Shown one piece after another: positions 22,610-33,989 of a stretch of DNA of 64,000 nucleotides. Below the pieces are notes generated by a model, which worked only from the letters and a program-made list of their open reading frames with translations, did not search any database and had not been told where the DNA came from. The stretch is from Ptychodera flava (Eukaryota > Hemichordata > Enteropneusta > Ptychoderidae). Location: assembly GCF_041260155.1 (NCBI RefSeq), contig NC_091928.1:42469327-42533326 (forward strand), written 5' to 3'. Positions within the stretch are counted from its first letter, which is position 1. Every line of letters starts with the position of its first letter. A program made the position numbers and the translations under genes.

Positions 22610-22823
22610 AATGGCTAATTTGCATATTTAATGAACTTTCCTAATTTTGGAGATATATCTGAATTGACTTGATCAAATTGACAAAAGTTGGTATGTTTAT
22701 TTAAGATACTATTTAACATTATTGAAGATAGTATTAAACATTATTGGAAGTCATTAAGTACTTTTACTGCAGCCTATTCCTAATTTGCATATTTAATGAA
22801 CTTTCCTAATTAGGGATATATAT

Positions 22824-22897
<74 letters not shown>

Positions 22898-23065
22898 TTG
22901 ACTGGCCCAAAATTGACGAAACTAGATACATATCTTGGAGAGACTGTGATACAACATTCTTGAAAAGTCATTAAGCATTTTTACTTCAGCATGTGCATAT
23001 TTAATGAACTTTCCTAATTAGGGATATATATCTGAATTGACATAATCAAAGTTGACAACACTTGC
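22610..23065 (+). repeat. Three tandem units with a (TA)n tract grown in the middle one
   Basis: Each unit contains GCATATTTAATGAACTTTCC, TAATT, GATATAT and TGAATTGAC. Units start near 22620, 22785 and 22985. In units 1 and 3 the site reads GATATATATCTGAATTGAC or similar. In unit 2 it is expanded to about 79 bp of TA (22816-22894). Confidence 0.8.
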
Positions 23066-23100
23066 TAGTTCCATACATAGAACACAGAACACAGAATAAG

Positions 23101-23156
<56 letters not shown>

Positions 23157-23170
23157 GAATAAGCCACCTC

Positions 23171-23238
<68 letters not shown>

Positions 23239-23240
23239 AT
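23101..23240. repeat. (CT)n and (TA)n microsatellites
   Basis: Two CT tracts (about 23101-23155 and 23169-23217) separated by a short unique piece that repeats AGAATAAGCC, then TA to about 23239. Confidence 0.95.
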
Positions 23241-23999
23241 TTGCTATGTACATTGAAGGTACTTCGATACTGTGCTGTTCTGAATGTATGTACGGTCGAG
23301 TGCTTACCCGCAAACATGAGTTGGATACACATTCAACATGCAAAATCCATAACAAGGATCTAAATGACAAGTTTGATCCATACATCGCCGGTCAAAACTG
23401 ATATTCCCGAACAGAGAAGCAATTTTACGGACAAAATACACAAAATGGATAAAAAAATCTAATTCTGAAATACATAACCCAGAATGATTTTGATTATAAC
23501 GAAAATTCATCATAATGAAACTCAAATATTTAATGAGTGAATTCTGAACACAACTTTTCAACAGCCGTGCTGTCCGCAAGAAGGTTAAATATTAACTAAC
23601 TGTAAAATAGTACTATCTCAAGTGCTATAGGTGTTATATATCTAACCTTTTCTACATTCATGGATTTCGTTATCAATTCAATCTGTATTATAAAAAAATA
23701 AGAATAACACAACTCCTTGTATCAAAATTTCATGTCATTTGTCACCAGGATAATATTCTGTTAACATATTCTGAAACCATCGAAAACTGTATCAACGTGC
23801 ACCCCATTGCTTTCTTCCTTTTAAAATTTAAAATATATTTCCAGAAATATCTGTAAACAAGACTCAGTACATTACTTTACTCAAATTTGTAAAAATGTTA
23901 TCTCATCTTCTGTGCAAAGGTTTGTAATGACTGCCAAGGAGATAAATCGCTGTGTAAAAGCACTTTAGTGTACAAAGGGTGCCTTATAGTAAACACAAA
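23241..23999. other. Intergenic, no feature recognised
   Basis: No supported feature; AT-rich. Confidence 0.5.
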
Positions 24000-24109
24000 A
24001 ACCCAAAAATTTCGGCCCCACAATGGTTCTCGGTGGTTTCTGTATCTTCAAAGCCTACTGAATCAGGATCTGCATGATGCCACCCTGGCACCCTTGGGCA
24101 TTTTAATAT

Positions 24110-24700
24110 ATTCAAGATGGCCGCCAAGATGGCCGCCAAAACATGTAAGTGGTAATATCTCAGCTCTATGAAATGTTATCAAAGTGATTTTGGTGTCATT
24201 TGCCAGGTAAACAGGGCCAAGGAATTCATTTCTTTCATTGCCCAACATGTGCAACTCTTAATTTGCATAAAAATCCAAGATGGCTGCCAAAATCACCTCC
24301 AAAACAGGTAAAATGCCATATCTCAGCTCCATGAGAAGCTGTTGGAGTCATTGTGGTCTCCTTTGCCAGGTAAATGGGGTTGAGGAACTCATATCTTTCA
24401 TTGCCTTATATGTAAAACCCTTAATTTGCATAAAAAAGCCAATATGGCTGCCAAAACGACATCCAAAAAACAGGTAAAATATCATATCTCAGCTCAATGA
24501 GAAGCTGTTGGAGTCATTTTGGTCTCCTTTGCCAGGTATATTGGGTCAAGCAATTCATATCTTTCATTGGCTGATATGTACAACCCTTAATTTGCATAAA
24601 ATTTGCATAAAAATCCAAATACCTGCTTCAGTGTGTAAGGAGTCATATCTCAATACACTATGCCACTGATTTTGGTGTCTTTTGGCATGTTTTACGGGTC
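24110..24700 (+). repeat. Diverged tandem repeat (~155-170 bp units) in left arm
   Basis: Units start with AAGATGGCNGCCAAAA at about 24126, 24281 and 24451, with a decayed fourth. Each continues with ACAGGTAAAAT, ATATCTCAGCTC, GTCTCCTTTGCCAGGTA, ATATCTTTCATTG and TTAATTTGCATAAAA. It is mirrored at about 28440-28990 in the right arm. Confidence 0.8.
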
Positions 24701-25103
24701 AAAAACTGGTATCTTTTGTTTTATTTGCTATAACCGTCCAGCGGAGCGACAGCTAACCTGTCCTGCAGAGAGACATTAATCTTTCCGGTAGGGATCCAGC
24801 AAACCTAATTTGAATAGCAATGCCACGCTATCCTGGAAAGATGGTCCTGGAGAGCTCCTGGACCACTGCAGGACCTTTTCTGGAGAGCTCCCGAAAATCT
24901 TGTCGGGAAGGCTAAAATTTTCATAAGGGATATCTTAGCTGAAATTGCATCCTAGAGACTAATAGAGTAAGGGTTCAAGGCTGAAGGATAAGTTTCTTTC
25001 GTTATATTAAATGTGAAATATTTCATTGAAAGCCAAAATGACCACCCAATATCAACTATGGCCACACAAATGGATGCCACAAAAACATTGAGTCGTATCT
25101 TAA

Positions 25104-25785
25104 GGTTCCAAGACAAGAAATTTGACCTTTTTAATCTAGCAATTCTCTAACGGTTAATAAGCTCAGAACCCCTGTAAAGTATACATTTTCTGAAAGCCTA
25201 GATATATGGGAACATTTTGGTAACCACAGTGTCTCCATTGTTTACATAACTATCACGTGACACGGTAATTTGCATAACCTTTCAAAAAACGGTTTTCCCT
25301 ATGTTTTGTCTCAATACTTCAAAATATCTGACTCAAACTTGCTGGAATGCAAGCTGTCACAACGCTCTTCAAAAGTGTGTCTCAGATTTTTTATATCTTG
25401 CTTAGTTTTTTTGGAGCACAATTTTAAAGAAATCAACTACGCTTAAATTCACTGCTCTGGAAGTTTTTCTGGCATAAAAACTGTTGTAGAAGGTTTAAAA
25501 AAATTCTGAGACACACTTTTGAAGACCCTTAAGACAGCTTGCACTCACACAAATTTCAGCCACATATCTCAAAGCATTGAAACAAAACATAGGGAAAACC
25601 GATTTTTGAAAGGTTATGCAAATTACCTGTCACGTGATAGTTATGTAAACAATGGTGACACTATGGTAACCAAACTGTTTCCCTATATCTGGGCTTTCCG
25701 AAAATATACAATTTACGGGGGTTCTGAGCTTCTTAAACACTAGAGAATTGTTGGTTTAAAATGGTCAATTTCTTGTCTTGGAACC
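25104..25785. mobile_element. 682-bp foldback element at TTAA, with empty site in the other arm
   Basis: Bounded by TTAA at 25100-25103 and 25786-25789. The ends are GGTTCCAAGACAAGAAATTT and its complement, and the two halves are inverted copies of each other over about 330 bp. At 28099-28102 the other arm of the duplication has a single TTAA in the same context (GTATC-TTAA-TCCACC on the complement). It has no protein-coding capacity of note. Confidence 0.9.
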
Positions 25786-26545
25786 TTAATCCACCAAGCA
25801 TTCTTGAGATCTATTTTGTTGTGTTTGGTCAGGTTGTATAGGCCGCAGGGTTTTCATTGCTTGTTTTCTGAGCTGGAAAAATCTTACCTCTAATGGAAGG
25901 AATTTATCCCACATTGCCGCTATAATGATTTTGCAAAACATTACACCGTATCTTAATTTATCCAGCATCTTTGACACAAACTTGTGTGTGTTTTAGTCTG
26001 TTTGAGAGGTCATGGAATTCACATTTCCTTCCACATAAATTGTCAAACCATCCATTTAAATTAAATGATAATGAACTGTATCTTTCCATACAACATCAAT
26101 GGTCATTTTATCATTTGCCAATCAACCACAATAAATGAGCTTCAATTATTTGAGGCGAATTTGCTGAGAATGCATTTGCACTTGCATAAAAGTGACTTGT
26201 TTGGTCGTCCTTGAGCCAACCTGAGTCATCTGTCTTGTTTATCTTTGCACCAACTTAGTCACTCAGATGACCGCAAGTGGGTGTAGCAGAGGCCTTCTAT
26301 GAATATCTTTATCATTGCAGGTATGGTTTTCTGATATGACAATGAAAATACTTGTCGTTTGCCACTTTGGACAACCAGTTTTAATGTCATCCGTCAGACG
26401 TTGTAACCGTCATGCTGCAAACAAGTCTCTAGTTTCTGCCATAGTTCCATTCATAGGCAGCAGAAATACCAACTTCTTGCGTTTGACACAATTCAGAGCA
26501 CTTTGAGTAGTTTAATTGCATTACAAACACCAATATTAGTAACGT

Positions 26546-27619
26546 ATGAGTTGCATCTTTTGATACATTTGAAGGGTCAATTGCATATAAACTGTACAAT
26601 CCAACATATATCGAAAGTGAAGTCAAATCATCATCGCTGCGCTAAAAAGAGTCGCAAAACAGGCATGTAGCCTTAACTTATATTATCATTGATCATCTTT
26701 GAGATTGATTCTTAATCTTTGGCCGCATTTTAGGTATCGAGGAACACACTTTTCCAATTACATGAACTGTTTACGTACCATTTATCATTTGGTGGCACGT
26801 TTTATAATACATATCTGTAACAATGTACCAAAATACTCATTTATAAGTATTCGACCAGAACTGTAAGATTCGGTAAGATTCTGGCACAACATCATCTTCA
26901 TCGCTTTTGTTATTAGCAGGGCCATTTATATTGGCAGTTGCTTGCTATACTATACTGCCAGAAAATACGAAATCCGTTTGACACCTTGGATCTTTGTTCA
27001 CTATACCGTTCCTTATTTATATATATAAATATAAGTGAAGTTAAGTAAGCCTTTATTGAAGTCGTATTCCAATTGGGATCTTGATCATAAAGTACAATAA
27101 AGGTTTTACAAAATCAAAAACAAACGGGTATTAAAAAAGAGATATATATGTATAAATCTGAATATCTATGCGTATATTACATGTTCATCAATATTTTACT
27201 TATTTCATTTTTTCTTGTCTAAGTTATATATGCGTGTGTGCCAGTTGTTATGCTCGTTATTTTTAGAAGCTGTTTAGTGTATTGCGGCTCAAATGGCTAG
27301 CATGTAGCCCACTGCACCATAACAAGACAAAACATGGGCACCTAGCAGTTGTAGCTCTTTGTCTGCAAACATTTTTGGTTGTTGGTATGTTTCTTTTCAT
27401 AGTCCAATAAAAGCTTGTACAAGTCATGGAAACAGTACAGGTTAGTCTGCAATGTACGTTTGGTTTCAGTCCGAGACACAAGGAAAAATGCACATGCTCA
27501 TCAGTATAGAACTTTTATGTCAGGTAGTGGATTAGAACTAGTGAAAAAGATTGCTTTTGGAGGAGCAAGGTGAATATATGTTTAATTATAAAAACAACAA
27601 CAATCCAATTAAATATTGG
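26546..27619. other. Spacer between the arms of the inverted duplication
   Basis: AT-rich. It contains a likely LINE 3'-end fragment (27035-27115), and nothing else was recognised. Confidence 0.4.
27035..27115 (-). mobile_element. LINE 3'-terminal fragment
   Basis: The reverse complement reads GTACTTTATGATCAAGATCC, CCAATTGGAATACGACTTCA and then AATAAAGGCTTACTTAACTT, a pattern of pre-poly(A) signal plus short tandem tail common at 3' ends of invertebrate non-LTR retrotransposons. Assignment is by pattern only. Confidence 0.4.
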
Positions 27620-29086
27620 GTATACGTAATTGTACTGCAATTAAACTGTTCAAAGTGCTTTGGATGGGTGTCAAGCGCAAACATTGGTATTCTTGATGCC
27701 CCTACGGATGACTGTATTGCAGAAACTATAAAATTGTTTGCAGCATGACGGTTGCGAAGATAAGGGTAGAACTTCAGAGGGACAACACGAAAGTATCTTT
27801 ACTGTCAAAAAAGAATAATATAATTCATGTAAATGGATGGTTTGACAATTTATATGAGTGGAAATGTGAAATCCATGACCTCTCAGACGGACCCAAACAC
27901 ATACAACCTTGTGTCAAAGATGCTGGATAAATTAAGATAAGGTGTGATGTTTTAGGAAACCATTATAGCTACAATGCGGGATAAAATCCTTCCATTAGAA
28001 GTAAGATTTTTCCAGTTCAGAAAACAAGCAATGAAAACCCTGCGACCAATACAACCTGACCAAACACAACAAAATAGGTCTCAAGAATGCTTGGTGGATT
28101 AAGATACGACTCATTATTTTTGTGGCATCCATTTGCGTGGCCATAGTTGATATTAGGTGGTCATTTTGGCTTTCAATGAAATATTTCACATTTAATATAA
28201 CAAAAGAAACTTATCCTTCAGCCCTGAACCCTTACTGTATTAGTCTCTAGGATGCAATTTCAGCTGAGATATACCTTGATATATGTTGTGGAAACAAGCT
28301 TAGCAGCCATCTTGGATTGTAAGCATCAATTTCAGATTTTCATGGTTGATTTTATAGCAAATAAAACAAAAGATACCAGTTTTTGACCCGTAAAACATGC
28401 CAAAAGACACCAAAATCAGTGGCATAGTGTATTGAGATATGACTCCTTACACACTGAAGCAGGTATTTGGATTTTTATGCAAATTTTATGCAAATTAAGG
28501 GTTGTACATATCAGCCAATGAAAGATATGAATTGCTTGACCCAATATACCTGGCAAAGGAGACCAAAATGACTCCAACAGCTTCTCATTGAGCTGAGATA
28601 TGATATTTTACCTGTTTTTTGGATGTCGTTTTGGCAGCCATCTTGGCTTTTTTATGCAAATTAAGGGTTTTACATATAAGGCAATGAAAGATATGAGTTC
28701 CTTAACCCCATTTACCTGGCAAAGGAGACCACAATGACTCCAACAGCTTCTCATGGAGCTGAGATATGGCATTTTACCTGTTTTGGAGGTGATTTTGGCA
28801 GCCATCTTGGATTTTTATGCAAATTAAGAGTTGCACATGTTGAGCAATGAAAGAAATGAATTCCTTGGCCCTGTTTACCTGGCAAATGACACCAAAATCA
28901 CTTTGATAACATTTCATAGAGCTGAGATATTACCACTTACATGTTTTGGCGGCCATCTTGGCGGCCATCTTGAATATATTAAAATGCCCAAGGGTGCCAG
29001 GGTGGCATCATGCAGATCCTGATTCAGTAGGCTTTGAAGATACAGAAACCACCGAGAACCATTGTGGGGCCGAAATTTTTGGGTTC
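27620..29086 (-). repeat. Right arm of the large inverted duplication
   Basis: Complement of the left arm (24000-26545), lacking the 682-bp TTAA element. Its outer edge at about 29086 lies about 10 bp from the stop codon of lipase copy 2. The internal tandem repeat occupies about 28440-28990. Confidence 0.8.
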
Positions 29087-29095
29087 GACCAAAAA

Positions 29096-30319
29096 TCAGG
29101 GTTTGGGCACCAGACTATCAGGTGTTATGGCGATATAGTAAAGTCCACGAGAGCTCTCTTTACAGTGGTATCCCATCTCTGCAGGCTCGCCTAATTTGGT
29201 TTTCGTTACTGGGTTTTCGTAGTCTGGGGTTCCATCGAGAATTCGACTGGTAGTTAAGACGCCTGGATTCTTTATACTGAAACTGTAGTAGTCTAGAACA
29301 CGGGCATGATCAATTCCAAGTTGATCGTAACCATAATTCGGGTAGAAATCTACGGTACCGAGTGGTATCAGCGTGCCGAGGTGATTAACTGGAATAAATT
29401 TCGCCCCGATCCCATCATAGAAGCCATTGGTATGGATAACGTCCACAAAATCTGCGTCGGACTTTCTCAACATCTTGTCTCTTGCCCCATCAGGCTCTTC
29501 AAAATCAGGACCAGCAGGATCGAGACCTGTAATCCTAGAAAAGGCACCACTAGAACGTCCTGCTTTGCCAAGCAAGTGAGCGCCTAGGCTATGGCCGACA
29601 CCTTGAATCTTTATTTCTGGTTTCTCTTCCTTGATTTTCCTAGCTACATTTCCCAACCATTCACCGACGGACTGTGTAGTGGCAGCCGCCGTGTGGTATA
29701 CAGACAACCACTTCATGAAATCTGTATCAGCAAACCACTCCTGCAATTTGGTTTCTGGAATTAGTGATTCAAGAAAGCTCAGTTTGTCGTTTATGGCTGA
29801 AAACCATGCCTCTGATCGGATTTTCTTGATTCCTCTTTCAAGGAATGTAAGCGGGTTCTCTGGACCTGTTAGCGGAAATTTTGATAGGAGGTTTGAAATT
29901 CCGGTTTCAATAGCGTCCAGCTCGTTAGTGATCTTTTCAAAATCATCACCTGATATGTGTTCAGCAAGTCTTCTTTTGAAAGAGCTGTTTTTGTCCTTTA
30001 TTGCAGTAAGGTCAACAGCCGCCCCTTGTCTCCAATCAAGACGCACGACAGTCTGAGTAGGGTCTTCTTTTACCATGGAGTCTCGCATGTCTTTCATCCA
30101 ACCAGATTCTATGTTACAGCTGTAACCATGCACCAGGAAGGTTAATTTTCTTGTGTTGAGGAATCCGTGCTGGTCTAGTTGTTTCACCATGGCAGAAGTG
30201 TCAGGACTGTAAGTAATCTTTCCTGAACTTTTGTTGCCTGTCTTCGCTTTCAAATGCGGTTGTACTTGAGAGATTGGCATTGCCTTAGCTCCTTTGAAAT
30301 CAGACATGTTTGTTGCCAT
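29096..30319 (-). CDS. Lipase copy 2: intact pancreatic-lipase-family hydrolase
   Basis: Uninterrupted 407-residue alpha/beta hydrolase. Visible in order: oxyanion-loop motif FLVHGY (residues 61-66), LDW (94-96), an inserted segment of about 104 extra residues rich in charged helices (97-207), YHTAAATTQSVGEWLG, the nucleophile elbow GHSLG (Ser244), GLDPAGP (Asp267) and DHARVLDYY (His338). These match the Ser/Asp/His triad and spacing of the pancreatic-lipase family; the family hydrolyses acylglycerol or phospholipid ester bonds. It ends soon after the MGYHCKESSRGLYYI strand, so there is no C-terminal PLAT/C2 (colipase-binding) domain. The lid region between Asp and His is short (71 residues). 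No signal peptide is evident, unusual in a mostly secreted family, unless an upstream exon supplies one. The second ATG (30305-30307) aligns with the start of copy 3 and may be the true start. The stop abuts the 24-29 kb inverted duplication, which would supply the 3' UTR. Confidence 0.92.
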   Translation of the reverse strand: MATNMSDFKGAKAMPISQVQPHLKAKTGNKSSGKITYSPDTSAMVKQLDQHGFLNTRKLTFLVHGYSCNIESGWMKDMRDSMVKEDPTQTVVRLDWRQGAAVDLTAIKDKNSSFKRRLAEHISGDDFEKITNELDAIETGISNLLSKFPLTGPENPLTFLERGIKKIRSEAWFSAINDKLSFLESLIPETKLQEWFADTDFMKWLSVYHTAAATTQSVGEWLGNVARKIKEEKPEIKIQGVGHSLGAHLLGKAGRSSGAFSRITGLDPAGPDFEEPDGARDKMLRKSDADFVDVIHTNGFYDGIGAKFIPVNHLGTLIPLGTVDFYPNYGYDQLGIDHARVLDYYSFSIKNPGVLTTSRILDGTPDYENPVTKTKLGEPAEMGYHCKESSRGLYYIAITPDSLVPKP

Positions 30320-30469
30320 TCTTGGGAATGTTGAATTATTTAATTGTAAAGTCTGTCGGCAAATCTCTCCAGTAAGAGAAAATGAACATTGACAATTGTA
30401 TGACTTTGTGCAACAACTAGTTCAATCGGTCTTCGAAAAATTTTCCTTGCTTTCGTGCCCACTTCGGTT

Positions 30470-30471
30470 CT
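30470..30471 (-). other. Putative 3' splice site in the 5' leader of lipase copy 2
   Basis: On the minus strand CATTCTTTTCAG, TTCAATCTGCAG and then AACCGAAGTGGGC aligns with the leader acceptor of copy 3 (TTTTGCAG then GGCCGAAGTGCAG). A second usable AG lies 12 bp upstream (30482-30483). It is about 150 bp before the start codon. Confidence 0.5.
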
Positions 30472-30483
30472 GCAGATTGAACT

Positions 30484-31637
30484 GAAAAGAATGAAAGTAT
30501 TTAATGCGAAAAAAGAAATAGGTAAATACATCCCACAACGTAACGCAAAATGCTAAAACCCGTCAATAAGCACTTGAAGGAAACTATATAATTAATGTAT
30601 TTCCATAATATAATGATATTCAACTCTGCCAGATAAACTCGAGAACTATCACCAGGCTAGGAAGGCCACAATTGGCATGTACGGGGTTAACTTTCACCGT
30701 TTTCCTCGACACAACTCATTTGAAAGTGCGATGAAATGCACCAGGATTTGTATATTCAGTGCGCTTGTTATTTTCTTTGACATCAGGGGGGAACAAGTCA
30801 AATGCTTACAGGGTAATTTAACGGCGAAAATTAGTTTCCTTTAGCCTGTCTGCTGCAGAAAATTTGTTGTTTACGCTAACTATATCCACAACACCGCTAA
30901 TAAGATTAACAATTTATAAATTAAATTTGCAATAAAGTAAGTAAGTAAATTTGCCAAGATTTTGGCGCAAACTAAAATGGTATCTCCACCATCAAGTAAA
31001 GAAATTTCCACCTAATTCATGTCCTGCCTAGGTCACTCAATTATTTGTTATAGCGCTTGCCTGTTTGCACGACTAATTTAAAATAGATTCCGATTTCCGA
31101 GATCAACTCTCTTGTATTAAGCAAAGCAGAAATAATGAAGACACTCGGTATGCTGTCTACTGATCTTACTTGGGATCTATTATCAATTACTTAAAAAGAT
31201 GTATCTGACGATTAATACTCTTTCCCAATTTTCAGAAATACTTGAACAGTAATCAAGGATATGTGTCAAAATTAAGCCTTGATCAAAGAACTAAGTCCAG
31301 GACCTAATTTTGGACACACAATATGAGTGTAGAAGTTTGGCAACGCGCCCAGAGTCTCCATTCATTGCCCTAACCCTGTATTACACAAAGTTGAGTTACA
31401 GCCTATTGATTTCAATGGTACGGTGTAAACAGCATGCACCATGGAAACAAGTCCCTATATTGGAGATATATAGCTTAGGCTAATATGTGATAAGACTTTA
31501 TGGGACCTGAGCTGAATATTTCGTTTAATGAGCAAGAGTACTTCTATCTGGAAATGTTACTGTTTCGTCGACAGAATCAATGTTTAATTGTTACAGTGAT
31601 TGTGTGATTGCAATGTGAATTTAATATATCAATATAT
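30484..31637. other. Upstream region of lipase copy 2, no feature recognised
   Basis: Would contain the 5' intron and promoter of copy 2 if the splice site is real. No donor or promoter element could be chosen. Confidence 0.3.
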
Positions 31638-32110
31638 TAAATATTATAAAGGGCTCAGCCTTGGTGTCGAGCCAGTGGTTAAAATTTGAAATTTTATTTT
31701 CGCCTAAAGATGCACAGTCGATACTTACTTGGTCAATTATAGTATTGATTCGAAATAGAAATTTAAAATAGAAATAATTGTTACTTGCTATATACATAGT
31801 AGTACCACTCTGTATTGCGCAAACTATAAAAGTTGAATTTACTAGATTGTATACTGAATATATGATGCCCACAGTTCACACACATTTTTTGGAGGGCAAC
31901 TATAGATTTCCGGTTTAATTTGTCAAAAAGGTGGACATAAATGGCAATTTTTGGACCATGATAAAAACCAACCATGTTCAATATATAAGGGACGTACTTT
32001 GCCGTCATCGTTGCCATAGCAACTCTACTGCTCAACGTCCAATTTCGCAAGATCAGGGTAGCAATTATTTTTTCCCATATTTATCTATTGAGCTGCCGAT
32101 GAAGTGAATT
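31638..32110 (+). repeat. ~480-bp dispersed repeat (GGGCTCAGCC family), copy 1
   Basis: Shares with 50448-51410 the series GGGCTCAGCC-TTGGTGTCG-GCCAG, TAATTGTTACTT, AGTTCAC, TATAGATTT, GGCAATTTTT, AAGGGAC, GTCATC-TTGC and GGTAAC/AGCAAC-type ends. Confidence 0.7.
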
Positions 32111-33989
32111 TTCTAGTCATTCAACGTGAAGACTTCCTGACCAATGGAAACCGGTCAAGCTGTAGCCCAATTGACAACAGTGACACTCAAAAGTTTACCT
32201 GTTTCAAACTCAGAGGCTGTATGCAAATTTGGATTGTCACCATGGCAACGACCAGTTCAGACATTGAAACTTGTTTTGCGAAGATTCAACTGCACTGTCG
32301 CCGTTGTGTTTTAATCACAAAGTTACAGTCTGGCATTTTTGTATCCTAGCAATGTTGTGCATTTGTAGCTCGATCGCCCCGGGCGGACATCGCACGTTAG
32401 GTGGTAACTGATGTTTCACTTCTCAGGCTTTGGTAGTCCTTATGGGCTCCCATTTTATGGATTTTGGTAGCCCAAAGGAAAAGTTGGTAGTCTTTTTTAC
32501 CCCACGAGCTCTGCAAGTTGATAACCTTTATTTCTAAAAACTGGCAATTTGTATTTTTTTACTGGCGCTTGCGCGACTATAAATAAAATAAAATAAAGCA
32601 GAGCGTTAGACGCGATATCATAAGTTACTTGCAGTACAAAATGATAATATATGTTACCTCAGTTCTATGCATCTTGCAATCCTCAGACAGACTAACATTT
32701 CTTTTAACCTTTTTTCTCATTTATATGGTTTGGGCAATATCATATAATAGGCTCTTACTTAGGTGTGTAGAATTTCGATAAATGATATTAGTTTGGTTGT
32801 GACATTTTGAGATCAACTCAGAATTTTTTTCAACTTAGATCAAGCATTTGATTATAATAATGATTCATTCAACTCTTCTTGTTTGATTTTGAGGTGAAAT
32901 CCAACAATATGAGAGCTGTTAGAAAAAAGTGTTTAAAAAGCTGACTCAGCCAAAGTGATAAAGCAAGGTTTTTCATATCTTACTCTTTCGTCTTTTTGTT
33001 TGCTCTCTGTCAATTTTTAAAACTTGCCCAAGATATATCGTGGTCTCTAAAGGCCCAATAGCTGTATACTTTATCATTATTTTTGTGATTTTACTTCCAA
33101 ATTAAAACAAGTTCGTGGGAATTTACTCATTGAGGGGTGTTTATACAAGTGTGATAAACTGTCCACTGGGACTGCATGTGCAATTTTGAGCAAGATATAT
33201 AATAAACGTTTGCTTTTAACGTAAAATTGCGCCCACATGCAAATAAAGCAAAAGCATTGTACGTCGTGTATATGTGCATTGGAATCTTCACAGAAACAAG
33301 AGAGTAGTCCAATATAATGCATAATGCTGAATGTTTTCAACTAGGACACCATATGCTTTGTTTTCTTTGTAATATTACCAGTGTTTAAAAATGGCGGGAA
33401 ATCAAAATAACGGTTAAAACTTAAATTTACTTGTCCAATTTTTCAGTGGTAAAAGACTATATCTTTTAAATTTGTGGAATTTAAAGAACACCAGACAAAA
33501 TAGAGAGCCTTTTTCAGGTCAACAAATTTCAAGAGTTACAGCTACAGGGGCTTTACAGGTTTTAATCTCCGGCTTTTTGAACGTTCACGTGGGGTGGTTG
33601 AAACTTGGAACATATAGTTCACGTGTTTGTTGCACATAACTACAGCACTGAACAAAAGCGCCACGTAGTGTGTATTAACATCGAAGACTTTCCCAATAGA
33701 TTCCCTATCGCGGCAAGTGGCGCACTAATGGAGAAAAAACTACTTGTACTAGAGAAATTAACGCAAATCACTGTTTAGACGACTCGGACGTGCTATGATA
33801 TTACCATGGACGAAAACGACTATTGTAATGACATACTTGAAATTGCTCAAATACATTTGTCTACAATTTGTAAACGCACTCTCGCTCATCAAATTTGAGA
33901 TATCAGATAGAGCGCATATTGAGAACACCGTACCGCATACTGTACACTGCAATTGATTTACTGTATGTTAGCCCTACTTTAAGAGGTGC
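32111..33989. other. Intergenic, no gene recognised
   Basis: AT-rich with chance open frames; no repeat boundaries identified. Confidence 0.4.

Larger units (their letters stand above)
24000..26545 (+). repeat. Left arm of a large inverted duplication
   Basis: The outer part (24000-25100) and inner parts (25790-26060, about 26400-26545) match the complement of 27620-29086. Match blocks include AACCCAAAAATTTCGGCCCC at the outer end and GTCATGCTGCAAACAA near the inner end. A TTAA-flanked foldback element (25104-25785) and a GC-richer segment (about 24734-24920, with CTGGAGAGCTCC repeats) are present only in this arm. Open frames in the arm also occur in the other arm and are not genes. Confidence 0.8.

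Noticed and set aside
23065..23385. 106-codon minus-strand frame with Arg-Glu runs
   Set aside because: Translation of the CT microsatellites.
24280..24477. 65-codon frame nearly identical to one at 28608-28805
   Set aside because: The identity comes from the inverted duplication and its tandem repeat; there is no domain and no evidence of selection.
29631..30056. 141-codon plus-strand frame
   Set aside because: Antisense shadow of lipase copy 2.
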